Part shown: one piece after another, positions 6,721 to 13,614 of the stretch
How the letters are laid out: every line of letters begins with the position of its first letter
How positions within the stretch are numbered: position 1 is the stretch's first letter
DNA from: CAYVRJ01 sp964453645
Lineage (GTDB): Bacteria > Bacillota > Clostridia > Christensenellales > JAWKQI01
Assembly: GCA_964453645.1 (NCBI GenBank)
Contig: CAYVRJ010000018.1
Span: 1-17,252, forward strand
Length of the DNA: 17,252 nucleotides
Direction: 5' to 3'
Notes under the pieces: model-generated
The model's database searches: none
Told to the model about the DNA's origin: nothing
The model's input: the letters and a program-made list of their open reading frames with translations, nothing else
Translations under genes and position numbers: made by a program

Positions 6721-6829
6721 AAAATTACAAAGCAGTTTTTTGCGGGACGTTGCCCTGCACCCATTCAGGGGAATTTTTGCAAAAACCTCCTGAAGACGCA
6801 AAAACTTATTGTAATTTATATTTATTTTC
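6714..6829 (+). other. Long nested inverted-repeat (structured) element
   Basis: Nested complementary arms begin at the VWA stop codon. AAATTACAA (6722-6730) pairs perfectly with TTGTAATTT (6809-6817). Outside it, GAAATAAA pairs with TTTATTTTC with small bulges. Inside it, AGTTTTTTGCG (6734-6744) pairs with CGCAAAAACT (6797-6806) with one bulge. The interior can form TTCAGGGG/CTCCTGAA (6764-6771/6787-6794) or, alternatively, a terminator-like CCCTG/CAGGG hairpin. It has no coding content. It could be a structured 3' region, a small RNA or a miniature inverted-repeat element. Confidence 0.5.
6753..6778 (+). terminator. Candidate terminator after the VWA gene
   Basis: CCCTG (6753-6757) and CAGGG (6766-6770) enclose the loop CACCCATT, followed by GAATTTTT. 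This conformation competes with the TTCAGGGG/CTCCTGAA pairing of the surrounding element, so the two are alternative folds. Confidence 0.45.
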
Positions 6830-6956
6830 AAAATAAAACAAAATATGAAGTTTTTCTATTTTCGTTTCATTATTTTTTTATGATTCATTCATAGTTTAGA
6901 CATAGAGAAAACCTATACTAAATAACAGATAAAGTGTTTTTTAAAACATAAATAAT

Positions 6957-6995
6957 ACCTCCTTACAACCCTTGTCTTTAAGGGTTATTTTTTTT
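6957..6995 (+). terminator. Intrinsic terminator preceded by an anti-Shine-Dalgarno stretch
   Basis: AACCCTT (6967-6973), loop GTCTTT and AAGGGTT (6980-6986) form a perfect 7-bp stem followed by A and eight T, a strong rightward terminator. Its T-tract overlaps the stop codon of the leftward PIN/TRAM gene. Just before the stem, ACCTCCTTA (6957-6965) is the same sequence as the anti-Shine-Dalgarno end of 16S rRNA. It could end the VWA transcript or a separate short RNA starting near 6920 (a TATACT lies at 6914-6919). Confidence 0.7.
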
Positions 6996-8082
6996 ATTCT
7001 TCGCCTTTTATCTTGGAAAAAATCATTCTGCCCGCAGGGGTTTGCAGCACCGATGTCACCACCACTGTAAGCTCTTCGTTTTGCCGCTCCCGTCCGCCTT
7101 CCACAACGATCATGGTGCCATCCTCTAAATAGGCAACACCTTGTCCGGCTTCCTTGCCGTCCTTCACCACCACCACCGTCATTTCTTCCCCGGGTAATGA
7201 AACGGGTTTCACCGCATTAGAAAGCTCGTTGATGTTGAGCACCATCACGTCCTGCACCGCAGCCACTTTATTTAAGTTGTAGTCGTTGGTCACAACCTTG
7301 CCCGAGAGTTCCTTCGCTAACTTGATTAACTTCACGTCCACTTCGGCAGTATCTTCAAAATCTATATCGGAAATCTGCACCCCAATGGTCAGTTCCTTTT
7401 GAATTTTGGAGAGAATGTCCAGCCCTCGTCTGCCCCGGTTTCGTTTTAAACTGTCCGAACTATCGGCAATGTGGCGCAGCTCGGAGAGCACAAATTCGGG
7501 GATGACCAGCGTTCCTTCAATAAACCCCGTCTTACACAGGTCGTAAATACGTCCGTCAATAATCACGCTGGTGTCTAAGATTTTAAGGGAAGAGGTGCTG
7601 GGTTCCTTGGACTTTTTACCCGTTAAGGCATTAAACTCCCCTTTTCGGCGGATACCCAATTTGATGCCCAAGTAGGACATGATGATGTATACCAATGCCG
7701 AAAGAATGGTGGAGATCCACGGAACGCCAATAGTGGAAAACAGTGCGGACAACAGGAAAGAAATCACCAATCCGGCGATCAAGCCGATGGTTCCCGAGAG
7801 AATGACCGAGGTGGGTAATTCGGACAACTGGTTTTCCAGATTATGTATGAAATCGTATAACCCGCTTGCAGCACCCTTGGATATGAATATGGATATGATA
7901 CCGGATAAAATGCCAGATGCCACATAAATAACTAGGTTCAGGGTTGGACCCAACACGCTCATACTTAAAAACCCTGCACTCACCAGAACGTTGTCCACCA
8001 AAATTACGATGAGCGGACCAATTCCCACGCCCAGCAAAATGAGCATTAAACGCAAAAACTTCTTCAAAAAAGCCTTCACCAC
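6994..8082 (-). CDS. yacL: Membrane PIN/TRAM-domain protein, YacL-like
   Basis: This 362-residue protein has four N-terminal membrane helices (about 11-34, 46-68, 92-115 and 122-144) and a cytoplasmic PIN nuclease-like domain (about 167-290). The PIN acidic residues are visible: D170 in LDTSVIIDGRI, E201 in LSELRHIAD, D249, and D267 in VTNDYNL. A C-terminal TRAM-type RNA-binding segment follows (about 298-360). This architecture and length match the YacL family encoded beside radA in Firmicutes, for which I know no firmly established substrate. The start is uncertain: GTG 8082 is followed directly by GTG 8079, and the AAGG upstream is closely spaced. The gene lies 27 bases after carD in the same operon. 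No ispD follows it, unlike in many relatives; instead the unit meets a convergent terminator. Confidence 0.88.
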   Translation of the reverse strand: MVKAFLKKFLRLMLILLGVGIGPLIVILVDNVLVSAGFLSMSVLGPTLNLVIYVASGILSGIISIFISKGAASGLYDFIHNLENQLSELPTSVILSGTIGLIAGLVISFLLSALFSTIGVPWISTILSALVYIIMSYLGIKLGIRRKGEFNALTGKKSKEPSTSSLKILDTSVIIDGRIYDLCKTGFIEGTLVIPEFVLSELRHIADSSDSLKRNRGRRGLDILSKIQKELTIGVQISDIDFEDTAEVDVKLIKLAKELSGKVVTNDYNLNKVAAVQDVMVLNINELSNAVKPVSLPGEEMTVVVVKDGKEAGQGVAYLEDGTMIVVEGGRERQNEELTVVVTSVLQTPAGRMIFSKIKGEE

Positions 8083-8109
8083 CTTACAATTTTTCTTATG
8101 TATGAGATT

Positions 8110-8592
8110 TTAACCTGCTTTAGAATGAACGATTTGTTCTTTGAGGGCAATGGGATCGGTGTTGAGGGAAAGGGACAGTTCCGAGACCAGAATTTGCAGC
8201 GATTGATTCATCATACGCTTTTCCCCCGATGAAAGCCCTTTTTTGTCCATACGCCATTTTAAACCCTTCACAACGTTGGCCACCTCAAAGATATCCCCGG
8301 TTCTAAGCTTGTCCTGGTTTTCTCTGAGCCGTTTGTTCCAACTCATGGTATCTTCAATAACACCCTCCGCAAAGAGCATTTTTAGCACGATCTTAGCTCT
8401 ATCCGGTGCAACAATTTCCCGAAGTCCCGCTTGCACAGCGGTTTCCACAGGGATGAGCACTTTCATAATGCCGTCGGCAAATTTCAATGCGTAGTAACAC
8501 TTGTTTTCGTCTAAGACCTGCTGTTCTTCGATTGATTCAATCACCCCTGCGCCGTGCATGGGGTAGGATACTCTATCACCGATTTGAAACAT
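8110..8592 (-). CDS. carD: CarD/CdnL-family RNA polymerase-binding regulator
   Basis: This 160-residue protein begins with the CarD_CdnL_TRCF RNA-polymerase interaction domain: MFQIGDRVSYPMHGAGVIESIEE (1-23), then KCYYALKFADGIMKVLIPVE. A helical C-terminal DNA-contacting domain follows from about residue 65, including MSWNKRLRENQDKLRTGD and the tryptophan of KGLKWRMDKKGL. Family members bind the RNA polymerase beta subunit and stabilise open promoters, often at rRNA genes. ATG 8592 was chosen because TTGGAGG sits 6 bases upstream and the protein then starts exactly at the domain; a longer frame from 8625 adds 11 unsupported residues. It lies 45 bases after radA, and a shared transcript is likely. 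Confidence 0.93.
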   Translation of the reverse strand: MFQIGDRVSYPMHGAGVIESIEEQQVLDENKCYYALKFADGIMKVLIPVETAVQAGLREIVAPDRAKIVLKMLFAEGVIEDTMSWNKRLRENQDKLRTGDIFEVANVVKGLKWRMDKKGLSSGEKRMMNQSLQILVSELSLSLNTDPIALKEQIVHSKAG

Positions 8593-8637
8593 GTAAGCCT
8601 CCAATATATTCAATGATACGCTCAAAAATCCATATTG

Positions 8638-9975
8638 TCAACCCAAAAACAATTCCATAACCTGCCAAATATTATGAACCCCGATGACCTCCGCCCCCGT
8701 CACTTTATTGGATGCGGGCAGGATGATTTTGTTAAACCCCATGTTTAAACATTCGTCCACCCTGCGCTGTGCAGCAGACACCCCTCGAATCTCACCCGTG
8801 AGCCCCAGTTCCCCCAAAATCACACACTTTCCCAGCGAAATATTTTTGTGGGAGGAGAGGATGCACAGGGCAATCGCCAGATCACCCGCAGGTTCGCTGA
8901 GTTTTAGCCCCCCTGCAATGTTTAAATAAATATCCTGTTCGTAGAGTTTCAACCCTGTCTTTTTTTCCAACACCGCAGCGATGAGCAGACAACGGTTGTA
9001 GTCCACACCGGTGGAGACCCTGCGGGGTAAATTAAAGGAAGTTTTAGAAACCAGCGCCTGCACTTCCAGCAGCACCGGCCGAGAGCCTTCCAGAGCACAA
9101 AACACCCCCGAACCCACTGTGTTTTCGTTGTACTCCGAGATAAACAGCCCCGAAAAATCGGTCACTTCGGCCATGCCGTCGCTGCGCATTTCAAACACGC
9201 CGATCTCGTTGGTGGAACCAAAGCGGTTCTTGTGGGCTCGAAGAATGCGGTTGCCCCCCGAACCCTCGAAGTATAAAACCGTATCCACCATGTGTTCCAG
9301 CACTCTGGGCCCTGCAATGCTGCCCTCTTTGGTCACGTGGCCGATGAGGATGACGGCACAGCCCTTTTCCTTGGCAAAGGCGTTTAACTTTGCGGCACAC
9401 TCCCGCACTTGGGTGACACTGCCCGCCGGGGAGGAAACCCCGCTGTCGTACAGCGTTTGGATGGAGTCCACCACCGCCACGGCGTACTGTTCGTTCTCCA
9501 CGTGGTTTAGAATGGCGTTCACTTCCGTTTGGGACAACACGTGAAGGTTTGCACCCGCAACACCCAGCCGGTTGGCCCGAAGCTTAATCTGCTTGAGGGA
9601 TTCTTCCCCCGAAATATACAGCACATTTTTGCCCCTGTTTGCCAAGCTGGACATGAGCTGCAAAAACAGGGTGGACTTGCCAATGCCCGGTTCACCCCCG
9701 GCTAAGATTAACGAACCCTCGTAAATACCGCCTCCCAGCACCCGGTTTAACTCTGCAAACCCCGTATCCATACACACGTCGGGGGTTGTTTCGATTTCAT
9801 CGATGGAGAGGCTTTTGGTGACAACCGTTGCCCTGCGGTTTTGTTTCGCTGCCTTGGGTTCTGCATTAAACTCTTGCAGGGTGTTCCAATTGTTGCAGGA
9901 GGGGCACTTGCCGTACCACTTCACGCTGTCGTACCCGCACTCCGAGCACACAAAATGGGTGGTTGGCTTAGGCAT
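8638..9975 (-). CDS. radA: DNA repair protein RadA (Sms)
   Basis: RadA is a RecA-like ATPase that helps branch migration and processing of recombination intermediates. The 445 residues show all family parts. The N-terminal C4 zinc finger has C10, C13, C24 and C27 (CSECGYDSVKWYGKCPSC). Walker A is GGEPGIGKST (93-102). The RadA-specific KNRFG motif is at 249-253. A Lon-protease-like C-terminal domain runs from about 285 to 445, with IAGGLKLSEPAGDLAIAL at 353-370. ATG 9975 is preferred over the longer frame (10080) because it places the zinc finger at the usual distance and has GGGGAGG 6-7 bases upstream. This start lies 8 bases inside the end of the upstream beta-propeller gene, so translation of the two is probably coupled. 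carD follows 45 bases downstream. Confidence 0.97.
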   Translation of the reverse strand: MPKPTTHFVCSECGYDSVKWYGKCPSCNNWNTLQEFNAEPKAAKQNRRATVVTKSLSIDEIETTPDVCMDTGFAELNRVLGGGIYEGSLILAGGEPGIGKSTLFLQLMSSLANRGKNVLYISGEESLKQIKLRANRLGVAGANLHVLSQTEVNAILNHVENEQYAVAVVDSIQTLYDSGVSSPAGSVTQVRECAAKLNAFAKEKGCAVILIGHVTKEGSIAGPRVLEHMVDTVLYFEGSGGNRILRAHKNRFGSTNEIGVFEMRSDGMAEVTDFSGLFISEYNENTVGSGVFCALEGSRPVLLEVQALVSKTSFNLPRRVSTGVDYNRCLLIAAVLEKKTGLKLYEQDIYLNIAGGLKLSEPAGDLAIALCILSSHKNISLGKCVILGELGLTGEIRGVSAAQRRVDECLNMGFNKIILPASNKVTGAEVIGVHNIWQVMELFLG

Positions 9976-11260
9976 CTTCGTCCTCCCCGTTCTGGCCTTC
10001 TCCGCCCTCGGCATTTTCTCCATTATTTGGAGTTTGGGCGGGGGTACTTTCCTTGGGAAGTATTTGCAGGGGATCCCCAAGGCTTGCTACTTTTACAACG
10101 TCCCGGACGTTGAGTCCGTCGGTGATGTCGTACCACACCACCATCTTTGCCCACACAGAGGCTAAAATGCCCCGGAGCTTTTGATCGTTGAGTGTTGCCT
10201 TAAATTCGTCCTCAATAAAGTAAATGTATACGGATTCGTCCTTGGTATAGGCCACGAAACCATCCCCGATGTCGTAGTTGAGCACACCTTTGTCGATGAT
10301 TTGGGGCATGTCCCCGTTGATGCAAAGCATCAGGTTTGCCTCGGGGGAACGGTTTAAGTCCAAAAAGACGATATCCCGGCCGTTGGTCTTAGGCTCAAAC
10401 ACGTACATAGAGGGGGTGAGGGTGGATTTTTGGGTGGGGGTGGTCAGCTTCATGCGCACGATTTGTGCGTTAAAGATACCCTCCTTTGCTTCCCCCTCGG
10501 GCAGGGCGTACACCAGTTCGCCGTTGGCCATGTGCACCCCCGAAAGGGCCGTGGGGTTGTCGTTAAACACTTGCACCACTGTGACTTCGTTGGTGGGCAG
10601 GTGGCATAAGTACAGTTTGTCGGTGGCGGGGCCCGTTTGGGTGATCCACGCCAGATAGTCCCCGTCCAGTGTGATTTTAGGCATGCCGTAGAAGTATTCC
10701 CGGACAATAAAGGGCTGTTCCTTGGAGCGGTTATACGCCCAAATGGCACCTCCGCCCTTGGTGTTTACATCCAAATAGGCCACCCAGTTTTCGTTGAGTT
10801 TGGGGGAGAGTAAGTTGTCGAATCGTGTATCCACATTGCTTAATATGTGGGTGGTCTGGGTCATGATGTCGTAGATGGCAATTTCTTTTAAGGGGGGATT
10901 TAATTTCTTTTCCTCCCCGGTTGAAAAGGCAATTTCATTTAAGTAGACACAGGGGTTGTTCACCGACCTGTGGGCAATGTCTGTCACTTGAGAGAGTGCG
11001 GCAACGTCCTCCGCCGTTAATGTTTGTTTGGGGGGAGGGGTGAAGGAGGGTGCAAAGCTGGGGGTAGGGGTGGGAGCGGTGCTGCCGTTGAACATGGGCA
11101 CGATGACAAAAGCGATGACACACACCACTGCAGCAACACCCAGCACAATACTTCCTATTTGAATGTAGGGCAGAGCCTTTGAACGCCGAAAGGTGGCAAA
11201 AGAATTCTTGCCCGTGTAACGCTTTTTAATTTTATGGCGGTATTTTTTAAACCGTGGCAT
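9968..11260 (-). CDS. Membrane-anchored beta-propeller (TolB-like) protein
   Basis: This 430-residue protein has a very basic N-terminus (PRFKKYRHKIKKRY), one membrane helix (about 32-56), a proline/threonine-rich linker (59-79) and a large extracytoplasmic domain. That domain repeats a short aromatic strand at fairly even distance: WVAYLD (159), YLAW (202), ELVY (248), DIVF (296), FVAY (335) and MVVW (373). This is typical of WD40/TolB-like propellers with about six blades. The tail (402-430) is low-complexity and acidic. There are no catalytic motifs; a binding or scaffold role at the cell envelope is likely. ATG 11260 has CGGAGG nearby, and an extended -10 promoter lies about 30 bases upstream. 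It is the first gene of the radA-carD-yacL unit and overlaps radA by 8 bases, which is an odd neighbour for a repair gene. No specific family name could be assigned. Confidence 0.75.
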   Translation of the reverse strand: MPRFKKYRHKIKKRYTGKNSFATFRRSKALPYIQIGSIVLGVAAVVCVIAFVIVPMFNGSTAPTPTPSFAPSFTPPPKQTLTAEDVAALSQVTDIAHRSVNNPCVYLNEIAFSTGEEKKLNPPLKEIAIYDIMTQTTHILSNVDTRFDNLLSPKLNENWVAYLDVNTKGGGAIWAYNRSKEQPFIVREYFYGMPKITLDGDYLAWITQTGPATDKLYLCHLPTNEVTVVQVFNDNPTALSGVHMANGELVYALPEGEAKEGIFNAQIVRMKLTTPTQKSTLTPSMYVFEPKTNGRDIVFLDLNRSPEANLMLCINGDMPQIIDKGVLNYDIGDGFVAYTKDESVYIYFIEDEFKATLNDQKLRGILASVWAKMVVWYDITDGLNVRDVVKVASLGDPLQILPKESTPAQTPNNGENAEGGEGQNGEDEDA

Positions 11261-11289
11261 GTCGAGGCCTCCGAAACAATGCTATATAG

Positions 11290-11298
11290 ATTATACCA
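11290..11298 (-). promoter_or_regulatory. Extended -10 promoter for the propeller-radA operon
   Basis: On the minus strand TGGTATAAT gives a perfect -10 with the TGn extension. The -35 region is poor (TATATA at 17 bases), which is common for extended -10 promoters. Expected transcription starts about 20 bases before the ATG at 11260. Confidence 0.5.
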
Positions 11299-11390
11299 CA
11301 ATATTCAAAAAATATATAGGTATTTTTGCACTGCCCAGAATTATTTCAGGATTTCCATCATATATTGACGTATTGAGGGGGTGTTTATGG

Positions 11391-12221
11391 ATGAAAAATT
11401 CAACGCTGATTTATATTTGTTCGGGGCTTTTGGTGGTCATCGCCCTGTTGTTTGTGGTGTGTGAAATACCCAGTGCCGCAGACGCTGCCATGACCCACAC
11501 CTTTCACAAGCCCTACAGTTGGTATTTCAAACCCAAGGAGGACGGTACCCAACCCATCGTTGCAGACAACGTTGATTTTTTTAAAAACTATCCCGTAATT
11601 TACATAGATACGCCCGAGAGTAAGAAAATATACATCACCTTTGATGCAGGGTTTGAAAACGGCAACAACGAAAAGATATTAGACGTGTTAAAGGAAAAGA
11701 ACGCTCCAGCAGCCTTTTTTCTCACAGAGCGCATCTACGAAACCAGCCCCGACTTAATCCGGCGCATGGTAGACGAAGGGCATATTGTGGGCAACCACGG
11801 CAAGGATCACAAGAACTTGTCGTCCTCTGTCACCAAGGAAACCTTTGAAGCCGAGGTGATGAGCCTGGAAACAACCTATAAAGACATCACCGGGCGGGAT
11901 ATGCCCAAGTATTTTCGTCCCCCCGAGGGTAAATATTCGGAAGCTCTTTTGAAGATGGCCAGTGATTACGGATATACCACCGTATTTTGGAGTTTTGCTT
12001 ATGTGGATTGGTTTGAAAAGAACCAGCCCAGCCGTGAGCTTGCACTGAGTAAAATTAAGAAGCGAACCCACCCCGGTGAGGTTGCCATGTTTCACTCCAC
12101 GTCCTCCACCAATGCAGCAATTTTAGGCGAGGTCATCGATTATTGGCGAGAGTGCGGTTACACCATTGCCCCCATCAGCGAACTTGCCGAAAAGATGAAC
12201 AATATGAAGACAGCATATTAA
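11391..12221 (+). CDS. pdaA: PdaA-type polysaccharide deacetylase
   Basis: This is a 276-residue NodB-fold deacetylase with an N-terminal membrane helix or signal anchor (5-24), so it acts outside the membrane. The family makes muramic delta-lactam in spore cortex by removing the acetyl group from muramic acid after the side peptide has been cleaved. The motifs are TFDAGFENG (83-91), where generic deacetylases have TFDDG; GNHGKDH (134-140, metal histidines H136 and H140); RPPEGKYSE (176-184); FWSFAYVDW (199-207); and MFHSTSSTNA (233-242). The substitution in the first motif is in line with the PdaA subgroup, where B. subtilis has TFDNG. ATG 11391 follows GAGGGGG at good spacing; the longer frame from 11259 has no such site. 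It is divergent from the propeller-radA operon. A forespore-type promoter is possible but not clear. Confidence 0.92.
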   Translation: MKNSTLIYICSGLLVVIALLFVVCEIPSAADAAMTHTFHKPYSWYFKPKEDGTQPIVADNVDFFKNYPVIYIDTPESKKIYITFDAGFENGNNEKILDVLKEKNAPAAFFLTERIYETSPDLIRRMVDEGHIVGNHGKDHKNLSSSVTKETFEAEVMSLETTYKDITGRDMPKYFRPPEGKYSEALLKMASDYGYTTVFWSFAYVDWFEKNQPSRELALSKIKKRTHPGEVAMFHSTSSTNAAILGEVIDYWRECGYTIAPISELAEKMNNMKTAY

Positions 12222-12237
12222 TTTTGCATATGTGAAG

Positions 12238-12426
12238 TTACTTCCGCATATCCCGAATAAATAGGCAACACACGGCGATGGTGAGGGCACACAAGACCAT
12301 CATAATGATTTTTGTGCCCTGATTGTTCACAAACCCCATGGCAATGTTGATCTGGTCGATGATGAGGAACGTCAGCATAGCCAGCGAGAGGATGATGCAC
12401 ACGTGGGGTAATAGTTTCTTAAGCAT
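12238..12426 (-). CDS. Small two-helix membrane protein (62 aa)
   Basis: This 62-residue protein consists of two hydrophobic helices (about 6-30 and 38-56) joined by a short polar turn (VNNQGTK), with a positively charged C-terminus (RDMRK) that predicts both ends inside. Its AGGAGTG ribosome binding site overlaps the stop codon of the glycosidase gene 9 bases upstream, so the two are co-translated. There is no recognised family. The gene runs towards pdaA, with only 16 bases between the two stop codons; that gap holds an imperfect dyad (about 12227-12253) but no T-run. A small envelope subunit or accessory of the glycosidase is a guess. Confidence 0.7.
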   Translation of the reverse strand: MLKKLLPHVCIILSLAMLTFLIIDQINIAMGFVNNQGTKIIMMVLCALTIAVCCLFIRDMRK

Positions 12427-12435
12427 AGTTCACTC

Positions 12436-13470
12436 CTATTCGATTTCGATATAAATCATGTCGGTGACTTTCCGATCCCCCGACGGGGTGGAATAGGTCT
12501 TGCCGTTCACCACCAGGGATGAAGTGGCTCCACCGTCTAAGTTATAGGCCACTTTGCAGTTAAGATCAAACATGAGCTGGGACAAACCCTTGAGTGTAAC
12601 GCCCTTAGATTCCCCTCTGCCGTCCACCGCAACGAATATAAAGTGGTTTTTGTCGATCATGCCGATGGCGGAACGGGGGTTTGCCGGGTTCACCTTGGGT
12701 TCGGAAAAACTCTCCATGGGCTGACCGTCTGTTAACAACAGAGGGCCAAAGGCCCAAACCTGCCATGCTCCGTTTTTCTTGATGTCGTTTATGTTGAACT
12801 CGTTGCGAAGAAACGTCTGCATAGTGCCGTCGTAGTTGATTACACACACGTCGTGAAAGGCCGTTTCGCGGTACAATTCGCCGTTGCGCACAACAATACC
12901 CTCGTCCCGATAGCCGTACTGGTCTCCGTTAATGGCCACAAAGGCGTTGTGTGCCTTTGCCAGATCGGGAAGAAATTCGGAATAACTGTTGCCCCGGCCG
13001 AACTTACCCCCGGCAAAGGCTGTTTTTAAATATTTCACGTCCCGAACTTGAATGTCTGCCACGTGATAGGTGTACCCATCCTTGGTCTTTGAATACACGT
13101 TAACGCTGACGTTTTCGTTTACATACTTGGTGTCCGTGTGCTCGGGGGTGACAGCAACCGGCAATTCGTTGGGTTCCTGGGGCGTATCCACACCACCTCC
13201 GTCCGTTTCTAAAGGACGCTTTGCTGGATTGTTGTCGTCCGTCACTGTGGGCACGGGCAGGGGTTGTGCCTCAACCTCCCCGCCCATGGGGTTTATGTGA
13301 TGAAAATATGAAAATACCATTAAAAATATACCTGTTGCCAGCACGTCGATGACCACCATCTGCCACACGGGCATTTGTTTCTTTGCAGGCTTTTTAGGCT
13401 GTCTGCTCTTGGCATAGTCTCTTTGCTGGGAGGCTGGTGACGTGTAGTTGTTTTTTCTATAATTGTTCAT
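12436..13470 (-). CDS. NAGPA-type phosphodiester glycosidase family protein
   Basis: This 344-residue protein has a basic N-terminal cytoplasmic part (1-33), one membrane helix (about 35-56), a proline-rich linker (60-112) and an extracytoplasmic domain of the phosphodiester glycosidase (NAGPA, PF09992) type. Family signatures are FVAINGDQYG (177-186), GIVVRNGELY (191-200), RSAIGMIDKNHFIFVAVDGR (266-285) and NLDGGATSSL (310-319). The NGD, DGR and NLDGG blocks hold the acidic residues expected to bind metal or substrate. Members cleave or bind sugar phosphodiesters, in Firmicutes probably on wall polymers or exopolysaccharides; the substrate here is unknown. ATG 13470 follows CGAGGA. A strong promoter lies about 30 bases upstream, and the small membrane protein follows in the same transcript. 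Confidence 0.88.
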   Translation of the reverse strand: MNNYRKNNYTSPASQQRDYAKSRQPKKPAKKQMPVWQMVVIDVLATGIFLMVFSYFHHINPMGGEVEAQPLPVPTVTDDNNPAKRPLETDGGGVDTPQEPNELPVAVTPEHTDTKYVNENVSVNVYSKTKDGYTYHVADIQVRDVKYLKTAFAGGKFGRGNSYSEFLPDLAKAHNAFVAINGDQYGYRDEGIVVRNGELYRETAFHDVCVINYDGTMQTFLRNEFNINDIKKNGAWQVWAFGPLLLTDGQPMESFSEPKVNPANPRSAIGMIDKNHFIFVAVDGRGESKGVTLKGLSQLMFDLNCKVAYNLDGGATSSLVVNGKTYSTPSGDRKVTDMIYIEIE

Positions 13471-13501
13471 TGGTTCCTCGAGTGTTTTTATATTTCAATC
13501 A

Positions 13502-13530
13502 ATTATAACCCACCCAAACATTTTTTTCAA
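13502..13530 (-). promoter_or_regulatory. Promoter of the glycosidase-small membrane protein unit
   Basis: On the minus strand, -35 TTGAAA (13525-13530) and -10 TATAAT (13502-13507) have a 17-base spacer. Expected start is near 13495, giving a short leader to ATG 13470. It stands back to back with the parA promoter, with the -35 boxes only 16 bases apart. Confidence 0.7.
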
Positions 13531-13546
13531 TATTATAAAATAGTTT

Positions 13547-13575
13547 TTGCTATATATTTAAGAGTATTGTATAAT
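13547..13575 (+). promoter_or_regulatory. Promoter of parAB
   Basis: TTGCTA (13547-13552) and TATAAT (13570-13575) have a 17-base spacer. Expected transcription starts near 13582, which supports a parA start downstream of that point (TTG 13615) and not at 13567. Confidence 0.65.
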
Positions 13576-13614
13576 AGAATCAGACGCAGATTATCTTACA
13601 AAGGAGTTAGTATT

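Noticed and set aside
6627..6836. 69-residue rightward frame across the VWA gene end
   Set aside because: It overlaps the VWA coding region out of frame, has no ribosome binding site, and runs through the inverted-repeat element.
6947..6965. Leftward gene start: perfect ribosome binding site followed by ATG
   Set aside because: The frame reads ATG TTT TAA, so no protein is made; the sequence is better explained as an anti-Shine-Dalgarno stretch on the + strand, or as chance.
9011..9544. 177-residue frame antisense to radA
   Set aside because: This is a shadow of the conserved radA coding strand; it has no ribosome binding site and an unusual serine/proline/threonine-rich composition.
9530..9550. 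Possible parS site around CACGTG
   Set aside because: Only the central CACGTG and a few flanking bases fit TGTTTCACGTGAAACA; other CACGTG occurrences in the window fit no better, so no parS is called.
11337..11365. Forespore (sigma-G type) promoter for pdaA
   Set aside because: AGAATT and CATATAT resemble the consensus only partly and the spacer is 16 bases; too weak to annotate.
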